Shown here: positions 35,291 to 46,210 of the stretch, in pieces
How positions within the stretch are numbered: the first letter of the stretch is position 1
Layout of the letters: each line of letters begins with the position of its first letter
Assembly (NCBI GenBank): GCA_021442155.1
Contig: CM038222.1
Coordinates: 20,780,923-20,844,922, forward strand
Source of the DNA: Cymbidium sinense
Lineage: Eukaryota > Streptophyta > Magnoliopsida > Asparagales > Orchidaceae
DNA length: 64,000 nt
Direction of reading: 5' to 3'
The notes under the pieces: model-generated
Databases searched by the model: none
What the model saw: only the letters and a program-made list of their open reading frames with translations
Told to the model about the DNA's origin: nothing
Program-made: the position numbers and the translations under genes

Positions 35291-37500
35291 TAAGTCCAGA
35301 GTTAGCTTCCTATCTAAATAATTAAGAAATGGAATCAAGCCATTGAAGGCCCCATTTCTTTAGACTATTTAAACAGGATTAAGTCCATGTGATGCCTATT
35401 TAGTAGTCAAAGTGTTACGGATTAGGATCAAGCATTTCAAGCCTCTTCTCCCCATCATAACTTTTGAGGATTGAACCATGTCTTTAAAGACCCCTCTCCT
35501 CTCTTCAGCTAACTAGGATGGATCATGCCCTTAACGGGCCCATCTTATCAGCTAAATACATGGATCACCATTATTCTCAAGAGTAAGTCCCCCAAGGCAT
35601 CTTCCTTGAGCATAGTGATTACATTAGGTTAGAATAATCTTTAGGACTACTCCTAATAGCATTCCTCTTCATCCTAGAACTTAATGAAAGTTAAGTTTCT
35701 AAGAATGAATCACACTCCAAAGCAAAGATAAGTATACATGTACCTATCTTTCATAATCAAAATCAAAATAAAATTCTAAGTAAAAAAATTAAAATCATTA
35801 ATTGGAACCCCGAGTTTATACTTGTATGTTGATCAATCAACATTAATATGTGTGTGTATTCGACTAATCCACTACACATATTGGGGTCCATTTATTGACC
35901 TCATTTTTTGAAGAGGTCATTTTAGCAATGAAATGATATCAAGTTCAAATAGGGATTTCTAATTCACTATTAAAGTCACTATGCTCAATGACTTAGGAAA
36001 TGCATTTTGTGCTAAATCCATCTACTTGGTTTGATGTAAAATCAAGTCAAATATCCAACATAAATTAAATCAAGTTAATCAAATATAAATAAAATGAAAA
36101 TTTAAAGTCAAATCTAAAGTCAACTCTAGTCAACCTAGACTTAGTGGGCCCACTTAGTCAAAAAAGTCAACCCAATAAAATTTGACTAAATTAAATCACC
36201 AAAAATATTTCAAATTATTAAATGAATATGTGTGATCATAATGAAAAAGAAATTTGAGTCCACAGAGGCCTAGATTAGGTAAATTAAATTTCTTAAATCA
36301 AAATAACCTAAAGAAGCCACATTGAACTCAAATCCAAGAAAAATCAAAATAAATCTAAATTTATTGTCTTAAATCGTATGGGGATGGTGATGGGACATAA
36401 CCCAACTCCTTATTGGGTGTTGTTGGATCAAATGGGTCATTTTACCCATAAGAAATTATGTTTACTTCACTTAACTCAATTTGGGTTAAGTGAGTTAAGC
36501 AAGACAAAACAAATAAGGAAATGCCAAACCACTTCCAACCAAATCACATGGGATGGGGGTGACACTTCCTAAACCCTTGAATAAAGTTTTAAATCCCTAA
36601 TTAAGCCATTTAAGTTTCTCTTACATTATTGAATAAAATCCAAATGAGGAAAACCAATGCAAGCAAGAATTGGAGAAGTCAAATTCCTTCTCCCTTCTTC
36701 CCACCCTTCACATAGACAACCTGGGATGGAAAAGGAGAGCACTAGCTAGCTTCCAAGGTCCTCCATCACCAAAACAACCAAGGAATAGCTAAGAAAAGCT
36801 TAAAGGCTCTCACCATATAAGAAAACAAGAGGAGAGACTTCCCAAGGAAAATTGAACACACACACACCTTCACACATCAAACCAACCTAAACAAAATTTC
36901 CCCTTCCCCCCAAGAGTCTTTAACCACTATAAACCATCAAAGCTAAAAAAAGAGCAATCAAGGGTTAGCTTAAGGAGCAATCTGTAAGGAATTAACCTAA
37001 TTCCTTTGGCAAGCAAGTTTGGTTCAAGCATTCGAAGCTTTAGGATCAATTGCAAGGCCAATCATCCAATAAATCGAGGTATGCCATTATTGACCTCAAG
37101 CTTTTCCTTAGAGGATTTGATTATGGTAGGTTTAATAGGAAATGTAATATATAATAGGATCAAACCATATAAAAACCTAAGATATTCATCCACGATTGTG
37201 TAGCAATTAAAATCACTTGATTTCATGCTCTAGATCAATAACAATTAGCAAAATACTATCAGTGGTCCTCGGCTCCAGCAAGAATCGAAGGAGATGATCT
37301 CTCTGCCTTCTGATCCATGTATTTGGATTGGATGACCTGCCCAGGCGTATCGATTTTCATCCTTTAGGAACCACGGGATTGATCTGGACGCATAGGAGAT
37401 CCCGCATTTTGAATTTCAGTAATGCGGCGCCACATGGATGACCAACCCGTAACGCCACATATGGACACGCATGCGACATCTCGAGGGACCGCCACTTAAA
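35291..37500. other. Noncoding, possible LTR or leader of element A
   Basis: No gene is supported. The stretch has LTR-like traits: a C/A-rich segment with a CCATATAAGAAAAC TATA-like word near 36813, and a more GC-rich segment at about 37260-37500 (GCGGCGCCACATGG). I found no matching second copy or TG...CA ends, so I do not call an LTR. The small open frames at 36378 and 37006 have no recognisable domain. A 7-bp perfect hairpin (TGACCTC/GAGGTCA) is at 35896-35919. Confidence 0.45.
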
Positions 37501-40195
37501 AGACCATTAAAATAAATAACAATTTTAATTAATTAAAAAAATGCAAAAAAACTTTAAAAATCATATAAAATCAAATATGAATAAAAACAATTACAAATAA
37601 AGCTCTATGGATTCATCTTTATGAGAAGAATCCATAGAAAATAAAATCCCAATTTTATTGTGTATTTTTCCTTAATTTAGGTTTAATTAAAAAATATTAA
37701 ACCCTAATTACTCTCAAATTAATAATCCAATTAATTTGAAACTTTGGGTAAATGAAATTAAGCATAAAATACACCTTGGGTATATTTTTACGGATTTATT
37801 TCTTTGAATTCAAGGAAAATTGTAATTTCATATGCTTAACCTTTTAATTAATTAAATTAATTAACTGTTAATCAAATAATTAGAAAACTTTAATCAAACA
37901 ACCTTAAATCATCATAATAAACATTAATGATCATCAAAATACTAATTAAACTTAATTAAACCTATCTAAACCTAATAATCCTAAATTGACTTAATTAGGT
38001 AATTAAATAAATTAAATAATTCAATTAAAAACATAAATTTAATTAAATCATAGTAAGTCAACCGCTAGCCAAAAAATTATGAATAAACCCTCATTGGAAA
38101 GGTAATTCAATGAAGAATAAGCAAAAAAAATAAAACCCTTAACTGAATCTCAATAAATTATGCTTAATTTAAGTTTTAATGAAATAATTAAAACCTTACT
38201 TACACCCTAATTACATCTCTAATCAAGCTGAAACTTCAAAGATATAAAATCAGCATAAAACCCAATTTTCTAGAAATATTTCAGGTTCAATTGATCTCTG
38301 GATTAAGAGTTCTTAAATTTCTAAATCCTTAGGTCAATTTTAATCGAATTTTAGGTTTAGAGAATTAATTAATCCATTAAATAAAATGGTAATTCAAACC
38401 AATCACAATCAAACATTAGAAAACTATTTAGAAACTTATCTAAATATCTTAAGTCAATCAAAGTAAAAAAAATTCAATCTTAGGATAATGAAATAAAACC
38501 CTAGGTTAAAAAAACTATTAATTAACTTAAACATTAAACTTTGAATAAATAAAATTAATGAAAACCACTCGTCCATAATAAATTTAATGAATGAATCTAA
38601 AACATAGGTTAATTAAATGAGATCAAATAATTAACTCAAGTGCTTTAGACTAAGCATAATCCATGAACAAACCTAAAGTACTAATTTATTTAAACCTTAA
38701 GCCTACAAATCCATGATTTAATATTTAAGTTTAATTGAATGAATTCAAACTTTAATCTAAATTCAATAAATTAAATGAACCAATTCAAAACCAATCCAAA
38801 GGATTAATTAAGATACTTAAGGATCTTACTTAGACTTTTTGGAAACTTCATTAGGAATTAGGATGTTGAATGGAAAGAGCACCATATAAAAATAGAATCA
38901 TTCCATTCTTCATTCTTGAAAACCTATACAACTTTAACCAAATAAAATGAACATAAAAATGGGAATTAAATCACTAAACCATTTGAACTGAAACCAACCA
39001 ATGGTAAAAATTAAATAATTTCAAATTTCAAATTTAAACTTGAACTTAAAGGAGCTTATCAAAGCCTTACCACACAAACCCCTCTTTTACACACACTAGA
39101 TCATTTTGGTCATGGACTCTAGATCTAGGTTAGATCATTCTGTTATTTTCTTTAATCTTCTATGTCGTGCTTCACATGTTTGTGTGGTGTATTACTTTAG
39201 AGAGGATTCCTAGGCTTGTTTGTTCGTTAGACATGAAGTTAGGGCATTCTTTTTAGAATTAAAACTAAAGGGATCATTGTAATAAATAAATAATAAAATT
39301 ATTGTTTGCTTGAAAGTGCTAAAAATCCCTTAACATAGTCCATAGGACAGGTGGGCTTGGCAAGCAACTAATGCTAAGCTCGTATGTTTGTGAAATTTAA
39401 ATTTCTTTGTGTTTTGTATGTATTTCCTAACATGTTTTTGTGGCTTAGCATTTTTTTTTTTTTTTTGAATTTTAAATGTAAATTTGAGCTTAAAATTAGG
39501 TTAGAATCTATGGGGTCTAGGATTAACAGGAGCTGACCCAACTAGAAGATGTTGCGGTGGTCCCCTATGGAGCCTGATGGATGTCCCTAAAGAAGAAGGC
39601 ATTTCTATAATCTTATGCTGCTAGAATCTAAGTTCTTGATTTCTAAGAAAATGATAACTTGAAATCTAAAATTAAATCCCATATTTGAAGCCCAATCATA
39701 GGATAGTTGAAATGTTTAGGGTATCCCTACATCAATAGACATTTCTACTTTTTCCCATTTGATTCTTGAAAATAACTCTCTCCAATTTGGACCTCTCCCA
39801 ATTGAATTTCAAAAGTCAATCCTTTGAAAGCTACCTTAATAGTCTTTAGGAATAACCACTTATTTCTTTACTCGAGAGTATTCTTAAGAAGAGACACTTC
39901 CTAATATTTCATTAACTATAGAGGCTTGCCTTTATAGGGAAACATGATCCCAAGATAAAATAAATCTTGCTCTACTTTTCCATGTAGTTCAGGGGAAAAT
40001 ACTCTGGTACATGAAAGAACCATTAGCCTTAGGAGTCTTTTATTAAAATGATCGAATCCATTATAGAAGAACATGTTTATCTTTCGAGATAATATGTTTA
40101 TTCCTTAATGTCATATTTGGTCATCTAAATAAAATTTTCCTAAACTCTATGTGGTGTCATTTTTTTTCTCTTTTCCAGAGAAAACACCAATAACC
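37501..40195. other. AT-rich noncoding DNA, nothing recognised
   Basis: Up to about 38980 the DNA is rich in AATTAA and TTAATTAAA words. It then becomes mixed-composition sequence with a T16 run at 39451-39466. No open frame, terminal repeat or RNA gene is supported. It resembles the interior of old LTR elements in composition, but I see no decisive motif. Confidence 0.5.
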
Positions 40196-41673
40196 CAAAG
40201 TGATCAATTTGACCTATTTGAGCCAAGTTCTAATCCTACCCAAATTGGATTGAACCAATCCCATCAGAACTTCCCATCATGATTGTTGATCACCCTAGGT
40301 TGATCAATTATCATGAATTAGGTCAAACCAAGTCAGCTTGGTCATTTGACTAAGTCAACCCCTTAACCCATATGAACTTAAACTAGCCAAATTACAACCT
40401 AAGCCAAATCCCTTGAAACCAATGATTCATACCAAATCAAAATCAATATTTGAATATGACTTGACCTTCAATCGAGTCGACCAAACCCAATTGGGCCTTC
40501 TTGACCCAAGTTGACCCAAATTGACCTAAAAGTTCAAATTTGGTAATCAAAATATTAACCAAATTGATTGCAACCAATGGCTCAAGTTCATTCCAAATTG
40601 ATTGTTGAACTTGACCAAAGCCATGATTGACCAATTGAACCCAATTGACCTACAGCAAATTGACCTAAAGGTTCAAGTTGGCTCAAATCAAAACCAAATC
40701 AAATTTAATTGAAACCAAAGTCTACAATCATTATCAATTGGTCAACTAAACCCAAACCAACACCCAATCAAAGCTAATTTGGCCAATTTGGTCAAATTGG
40801 TCAACTTAACCCATTTGACCCAAATAAATTCAAATGAGCCAAAATAAACCAAACCAGTTGAACCGAAACATCCCAAATGATCATATGAACTTGACCCAAC
40901 CTTGAGTTTGACCGAATTTGACCAATTGGTCAACATGACCAACCTAACCCAATTTGACCTAAATTAGTCAAATTGAGTCAAACCTAACCAAATCAACTAC
41001 AATTGACTTGAAATTTGGGCTAACCCACTTTTGGCTCATTTCAAATCTACCTAAATCAAATTCAATGCCAAATGATCATTCTACCCTTGGTTAAAGGGAA
41101 TCACATGAGATCAATCACCCATGTAAGTGGTCTTTTTCAATTTTTGGCCACTTAATACTCTCCCAATGGTCCACCTAAGCACTTAGAACACTACCCAACT
41201 TGACCCAATGGGTGGTTGGGTCATCCATGACCCATAAGAGGTGAAATTGCCTTACCCTCCCCATTGGAGCGTTTGAAACCCAAAGGACACCCATGATTCC
41301 TCCTTGGCAGCCACCTCCATACCTTTAACTAACCAAGCCTAGCTAACTCAGCTCCTACCTACCACCCATGATTCCCTGAGATAGTTGGACGACCACTACA
41401 AGCCAAACCCGATCCAACTGTCTGATCAAGATGAAGGGGGGTATACACCCCCTTGTTTCTACTCAAACACACAAAATCATTCCTCAGCCCTAGCTACTCA
41501 AGATGAGCCACTAAAGCCATTTCTAAGCTCCCAAGCTCATTCCTCGATCAAAAAATCCCATTCCGTCCATCCCAATAGGACACTCCCATTTCCGACCTAA
41601 ATTCCTCATTTCTCTATCAAACTCAAATTAACTTTGAATGCACCTTCCCTAGGCCTCGTCGAGCAAGAACGAA
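40196..41673 (+). repeat. 1.4-kb dispersed repeat R, copy 1
   Basis: It is similar along its length, and in the same orientation, to 62478-63850. Shared landmarks include TTTGACCTATTTGAGC near the start, TTGAATATGAC, TCATATGAACTTGA, GGCAGCCACCTCCA and CGAGCAAGAA near the end. The middle (about 40440-41000) is dense in TTGACC and CCAATTGG words. It is probably part of an LTR or noncoding part of a retroelement. Similarity ends abruptly at about 41673, where the inverted-repeat arm starts. Open frames inside are low-complexity. Confidence 0.8.
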
Positions 41674-41674
41674 T

Positions 41675-42440
41675 CATACACTATGTTATGCCATCCAATA
41701 TTATAATACACTATATCATGTTATATTATATTATATTGCATATCACATCACAAGGGATTGCTTAAGATAAAAAATCATAAATTAGTCTAAACAATAAAAA
41801 TATATATTTTTAGTCTATCACTTACATATTTTAAATTGAAATAATATATTATGATGCCATGCTCTACTATTATGAATTTGGCCAAATTCCACCATTTTAA
41901 AGTCTAAATCAACATTTTTATAAATAATGCTAGTGTAAGCTTGACTGCATGATTGTAAAATACTAAAAGAATTTAAAATGTGCAAAATAATATATTATGA
42001 TATATGATGCTATACAATGCTACAACATATAATATTTATTTTTAACATAAATTCTTACTTTTTAGACTACAAGTGGAGTAGCACACCTTTGGTACTATAA
42101 CCTAATTCCCACTTCAAATTTAACAATTTTCATCATCTAATTTATTAAATCATAATTTCTATGAAGACTATAGGGCACAATACCATCATATACTAGGACA
42201 TTTCAAAACATCTTATAACATCCAAAAACACATCACTACATGCTCAAATATATGATGCTACATTATACTATAATATATGGTATTATAATATGATTTAGGG
42301 TTAGGGTTTAGGGTATTCAAATCTCTAATAGTCAAGGGAAAGTCTCTTGAAGGCATTTTCTTTAGCTACCATAACTATGTTAGGATTAGGTCATTTTTTA
42401 GATCTACTTATATTGACATCTTTATTCAACGTTTAGGGCT
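41675..42440 (+). repeat. Inverted repeat, left arm
   Basis: From CATACACTATGTTATG (41675) to the first TTTAGGG words after TTTATTCAAC (about 42430), this arm is the reverse complement of 54251-55003. Matching landmarks include AAGGGATTGCTTAAG, GAATTTGGCCAAATTC, AGTCAAGGGAAAGTCTC and CCATAACTATGTTAGGATTA. A short telomere-like patch inside it (about 42294-42322) is also conserved in the other arm. AT-rich; no gene. Confidence 0.88.
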
Positions 42441-42799
42441 TAGGGTTTAGGATTAGGGTTTAGGGTTAGTTTAGGGTTTAGGGTTAGTTTTGGGTTTAGG
42501 GTTAGTTTAAGGTTTAGGGTTTGGGGTTTGGGATTTGGGTTTTAGGGTTTAAGGTTGCAGGTTTTAGGGTTTAGGGTTATAGGGTTTTAGGGTTTAGGGT
42601 TTAATGCTTAAAGTTTAGGGTTTAATGTTTATGGTTTAGGGTTTAGGGTTTATGGATTAAGGTTTAGTGTTTTGGGTTTAAGGATTGCAGGGTTTAGAGT
42701 TTAGGATTTAGGGTTTAGGGTTTAAGGTTTAGGGTTTAGGGTTTAGGGTTTAGGGTTTAGGTTTTAAGTTTAGGGTTTAAGTTTTAATTTAGGGTTTAA
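42430..42799 (-). repeat. Telomere-like satellite, reverse orientation (TTTAGGG on +)
   Basis: Here the + strand carries TTTAGGG-type words, the opposite of 1-29835. The run is among the cleanest in the window, with variants such as GTTTAGGGTTAG. It abuts the left inverted-repeat arm on one side and GRP copy 7 on the other. Confidence 0.92.
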
Positions 42800-43266
42800 C
42801 ATTTTTAACAAAGAACAATTCATTCAACATTCTTCTTTTGATTTCATCAACCAAGTAGACCCCATGTTTTCTAAGATAGTGATGAATAAATCAAAAATGA
42901 GCACCCATAGTAAAAAACCTTACATAAGTAGAACCATCTCTATTATAGAGATAATGTTTTATAAGTAGCAGATCAGATCAACCATTCTTTAGTTTATCCA
43001 GCTCCCATCAGAACCACCCCCACCTCTCGAGTAGCGGGATCTGCCATCATATCCCAGATCTCTCCTTCCGTCACCACCACAATTGTAACCTCCATTGCTC
43101 CTCCTTCCTTCATAACCACCACTGCTCTGACCACCACCTCCATATCCACTAGCACCTCAGATCCCCCCACCACGATAACTGCCACCTTCGCCTTTGCCTC
43201 CACGCTAGATCTAAACTGAGCCTAGTTGATGATGATGTTCTCCATGAAGGTTTTTCCCATTCTTAG
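42800..43266 (-). pseudogene. GRP7-like retrocopy fragment, copy 7, reverse strand
   Basis: Read on the - strand it starts after CTAAG-AATGGG (43266), continues through a Gly-rich part readable as SGYGGGGQSSGGYEGRRS and GYDGRSRYSRGGGGS, and ends at a TAA after SDGSWIN. The 3'UTR follows, and the fragment ends near 42800 in a degraded A tract. It shares with copy 2 the GGATCTGAGGTGCTAGTG variant, which puts a TGA in the Gly frame. The direction relative to the telomere words is the same as in the forward copies. Confidence 0.82.
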
Positions 43267-44750
43267 TTTAGGGTTAGTTTAGGTTTATTTAGGGTCTGTG
43301 GTTTAGGGTTTGTTTAAAGTTTGGGTTGTAGTTTGTGGGGTTTAGGGTTTGGGGTTTAGGGTTTAGGTTTTGTGGGTTTAAGGTTTAGGGTTTAGGGTTT
43401 TGGGTTTAGGGTGGTTAAGGTTTATGGTTTAGGGTTTAGAGTTTAGGGTTTTAGGGTTTAGGGTTTATGGTTTAGGGTTGATAGGAGAGTTTATTTTGGG
43501 GTTTAGGGTTTTCTTAAGTTAAATAAAAGGTTTAGGTTTATTTAGTTTATTTTTATTTATTTGAGTTTATTTTTTATTTTTATTTAGGTTTATTTTATTT
43601 TTATTTAGTTTAGTTTATTTATTTTAGTTTAGGTTTATTAATTTATTTTTAGTGAGTCATTTTATTTTATTTTAGGTTTAAGTTTTATTTTTATTTTTAG
43701 GTTTAGGATAGGTTTTATTTTTATTTTAGGTTTAGGTTTTAGGCTTTTATTTTAGGTTTATTTTTTAGGTTTTTTAGTTTTTATCTTAGCTTCAGCTCTA
43801 TTTTAGTTTATTTTTTAGGTTTAGCTTCAGTTTATTTTTATAGCCTAGTTTTATTTTATTATATTTTTAGGTTTAGTCTCATTTTATCTTTTAGTTTAGA
43901 TTTACTCTTTATTTTAGTTATTTTGTGTTTTAGGCTTCCTTTAGGCCTTTATTTTAGGTATTCATTTTGGTTTTATTTTTATCTTGGTATTGGTTATTTT
44001 GCTCTATTTTCTTTTATTTCAGTATTTGAAGTTTTATTTTAGGTTTTAGTTTACTTTAGGTTTTTTATTTATTTATTTAGTTTAGTTTATTTTATTTTAG
44101 GTTATTTTAGTTTAGGTTTATGTTTATTTTATTTTTATTTTAGGTTTATGGTTTTTTTTTAGTTTATGGTTTAGGTTTTATTGATTATTTATTTTAAGTT
44201 TTATTTTTTTATTTAATTTTAGGTTTAGGTTTTGATTTAGTTTTTATTTTATTTTATTTTAGGTTTATTTTTTTCTTTTAGGTTTAGTATTTATTTTATT
44301 TAGGTTTTTTATTATTTAGTTTAGTTTAGGTTTTTATTTATTTTAATTTAGTCTAGTTTTTATTTTCTTTATTTTCTTTTTAAGTTCTAGTTTAGCTTTA
44401 GGTTTAGGTTTTAATTTAGTTTTTTATTTTATTTTATTTTTTATTTTACTTTGGTTTAGGTTTTTTATTTATTTTATTTTTAGGTTTTATTTAGTTTAGG
44501 TTTAGCTTTTAGCTTTTTAGGGTTTAGGGTTAGTGAGGTTTAGGGTTTAGGGTTTAGGGTTTGGGGTTTAGGGTTCAGAGTTTAGGGTTTAGGATTTTGG
44601 TTTAAGGTTTAGGGTTTAGGGTTTATGGTTTAAGGGTTTAGGATTTAAGGTTTAGGGTTTTGGGGTTTAGGGTTTTAGGGTTTAGGGTTTATGGTTGAGG
44701 TTTTAGGTTTTAGGTTTTTCAAGTTTTAGTTTAAGTTTTAGAGTTTTTGG
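43267..44750 (-). repeat. Telomere-like satellite, reverse orientation
   Basis: TTTAGGG words (43267-43500), then a long T-rich stretch of TTTATTTTAGG and TTTAGTTTA words (about 43510-44510), then cleaner TTTAGGG (44515-44720). It mirrors the architecture of the forward array. No gene. Confidence 0.9.
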
Positions 44751-45168
44751 TTTTTTTTAACAAATAAAAATTGAGATTCAACATTTCTTCTTTTCAATTT
44801 CATCAACCAAGTAACACACCAAGTTTTCTAAGACACAAGCAATGACATAGATAAAAAAATCAAAAGCCATAGATAACTAGAATTGTGCATCAGAAGACAC
44901 AGCCCACAAGCAGATTGGATCGGCCATTATGCAATTTCTCCAGTTCTCATCAGAACCACCCCGGCATCTCGAGTAGTGGGATCTATCATCATATCTCTGA
45001 TCTCTCCCTCCGCCACCACCACGACTGTAATCTCCATCGCTCCTCCCACCTCCATATCAACCAGGACCTCCAGATCCACCACACCACTATCATAAAACTG
45101 CCTTCAGCTTTTGCCACACCACCATATCTAGATGGAGCCTTGTTTGGTGATGTTCTTGTCATCAAGGT
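44751..45168 (-). pseudogene. GRP7-like retrocopy fragment, copy 8, reverse strand
   Basis: The A tail appears as T8 at 44751-44758 on the + strand. Read on the - strand, the 3'UTR contains TTGGTTGATGAAATTGAAAA, and the Gly-rich tail reads GYGGGRSDGDYSRGGGGGRD and SHYSRCRGG, ending SDENWRN. Similarity upstream stops at the CTTGATGACAAGAACATCA segment (45168), so it is slightly shorter at its 5' end than the other copies. Not translatable from a start codon. Confidence 0.82.
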
Positions 45169-46210
45169 TTAGGGTTTAGGATTTAGGGTTTAGGATTTTA
45201 GGGTTAATGCTTTTAAGGTTTATGGTTAGGGTTAGGGTCTAGGTTTAGGGTTTAGGGTTGTAGGTTTAGGGTTTAGGTCTGGATTGTGTGTTTTATGATT
45301 TTTTTTTTAATTTAAATTAGTAGGTTTAGGTTTGTTTAGTTTATTTTTTATTTATTTTAGTTTTTTATTTAGGTTAATTTATTATTTTATTTAGTTTAGC
45401 TTATTTTTATTTTATTTTAGGTCTTTTAGAGTTTTTTTATTTATGTTTATTTTTAGTTTTATTTTATTTTATTTTTAGGTTTAGGTTTAGGTTTTAATTT
45501 TATTTTTTTAGGTTTAGGTTATTTTTAGGTTTATTTTAGGTTTTATTTTTAGTTTAGGTTTAGGTTTATTTTAGTTTATTTTATTTTGTTTAAGCATTTT
45601 ACTTTCACGTTAGGATTTATTTTACTTTTTATTTATTTTTAGGTTTTATTTTAAGGTTTATTTTTATGTTTGGTTTTATTTAGTTTATATTTTATTTTAT
45701 TTTAGGTTCATTTATTTTATTTTACGCTTTAGTTTTATTTTATTTAGTCTTTTTCTTAGGTTTAATTTATTTTTAGTTTAGTTTACATTTTTTTTATTTT
45801 TATTTTATTTTTAGGTTTAGGTTTAGGTTTAGTTTAGGTTTTATTTTAGTTTATTTTATTATTTTATTTAGGTTTATTTTTTATTTTATTTATTATATTT
45901 TTTAGTTATAGTTTAAGTTTTCTAGGTTTTTGGTTTAGGTTTAAGTTTTAGGGTTTAGGGTCAGTTTTGTGGCTCATGGTTTGTGGATCTCAGGTTCAGG
46001 ATCTGGCCGCCTATATTTTAGGTTTTGTGCCAAAAGGCTTTAGGATTTAGGCTTTAGGTGGTGAGTTTAGGGGTTTGTGTTTAGGTTTAGGTTTAGGGTT
46101 TAGGTGTGCTATGTAGGGTACTGAGGTTTAGGTTTAGGGTTTTAGGTTTTAGGGTTTAGTTTAGGTTTAGGTTGCTTTTATTTTAGGGTTTGTGGTTTCT
46201 TTATTTTTTT
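45169..46210 (-). repeat. Telomere-like satellite, reverse orientation
   Basis: TTTAGGG words at 45169-45290. The box occurs in reverse complement at 45309-45330 (AATTTAAATTAGTAGGTTTA). T-rich DNA follows, then a degenerate G-rich stretch (45940-46190) before element B begins near 46211. Confidence 0.87.

Larger units (their letters stand above)
29836..35800 (+). mobile_element. Tat-like Ty3/gypsy retrotransposon A, 5'-truncated and decayed
   Basis: A forward Ty3/gypsy element is visible from the C-terminal part of its protease (29836) through RT, RNase H, a second RNase H-like domain and integrase to about 34035, then a noncoding tail with tandem repeats. The D-L-N-K-A-S-P-K-D and F-S-F-I-D-G-x-x-G-Y-N-Q motifs and the N-N-E-A-E-Y-E-A-L RNase H motif are typical of the plant Tat lineage. 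No gag and no 5' LTR are present; the telomere-like satellite abuts the protease directly. I could not define a 3' LTR, so the 3' end near 35800 is approximate. Numerous stops and frameshifts make it inactive. Confidence 0.82.

Noticed and set aside
35896..35919. Hairpin TGACCTC/GAGGTCA as a terminator or regulatory RNA
   Set aside because: A 7-bp stem with a 10-nt loop is expected by chance in a window of this length, and nothing nearby supports a transcript end.
36378..37203. Small forward frames as host genes
   Set aside because: They have no recognisable domain or start context and lie in probable LTR or leader DNA.
40443..40942. Reverse open frames rich in Val, Leu and Gly
   Set aside because: They fall in the TTGACC-dense part of repeat R. 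Their composition mirrors the short repeat, and the equivalent region of copy 2 does not keep them open.
35800..41673. A complete 3' LTR for element A
   Set aside because: No matching 5' LTR, no clear polypurine tract and no TG...CA pair could be identified by eye, so only an LTR-like character is noted.
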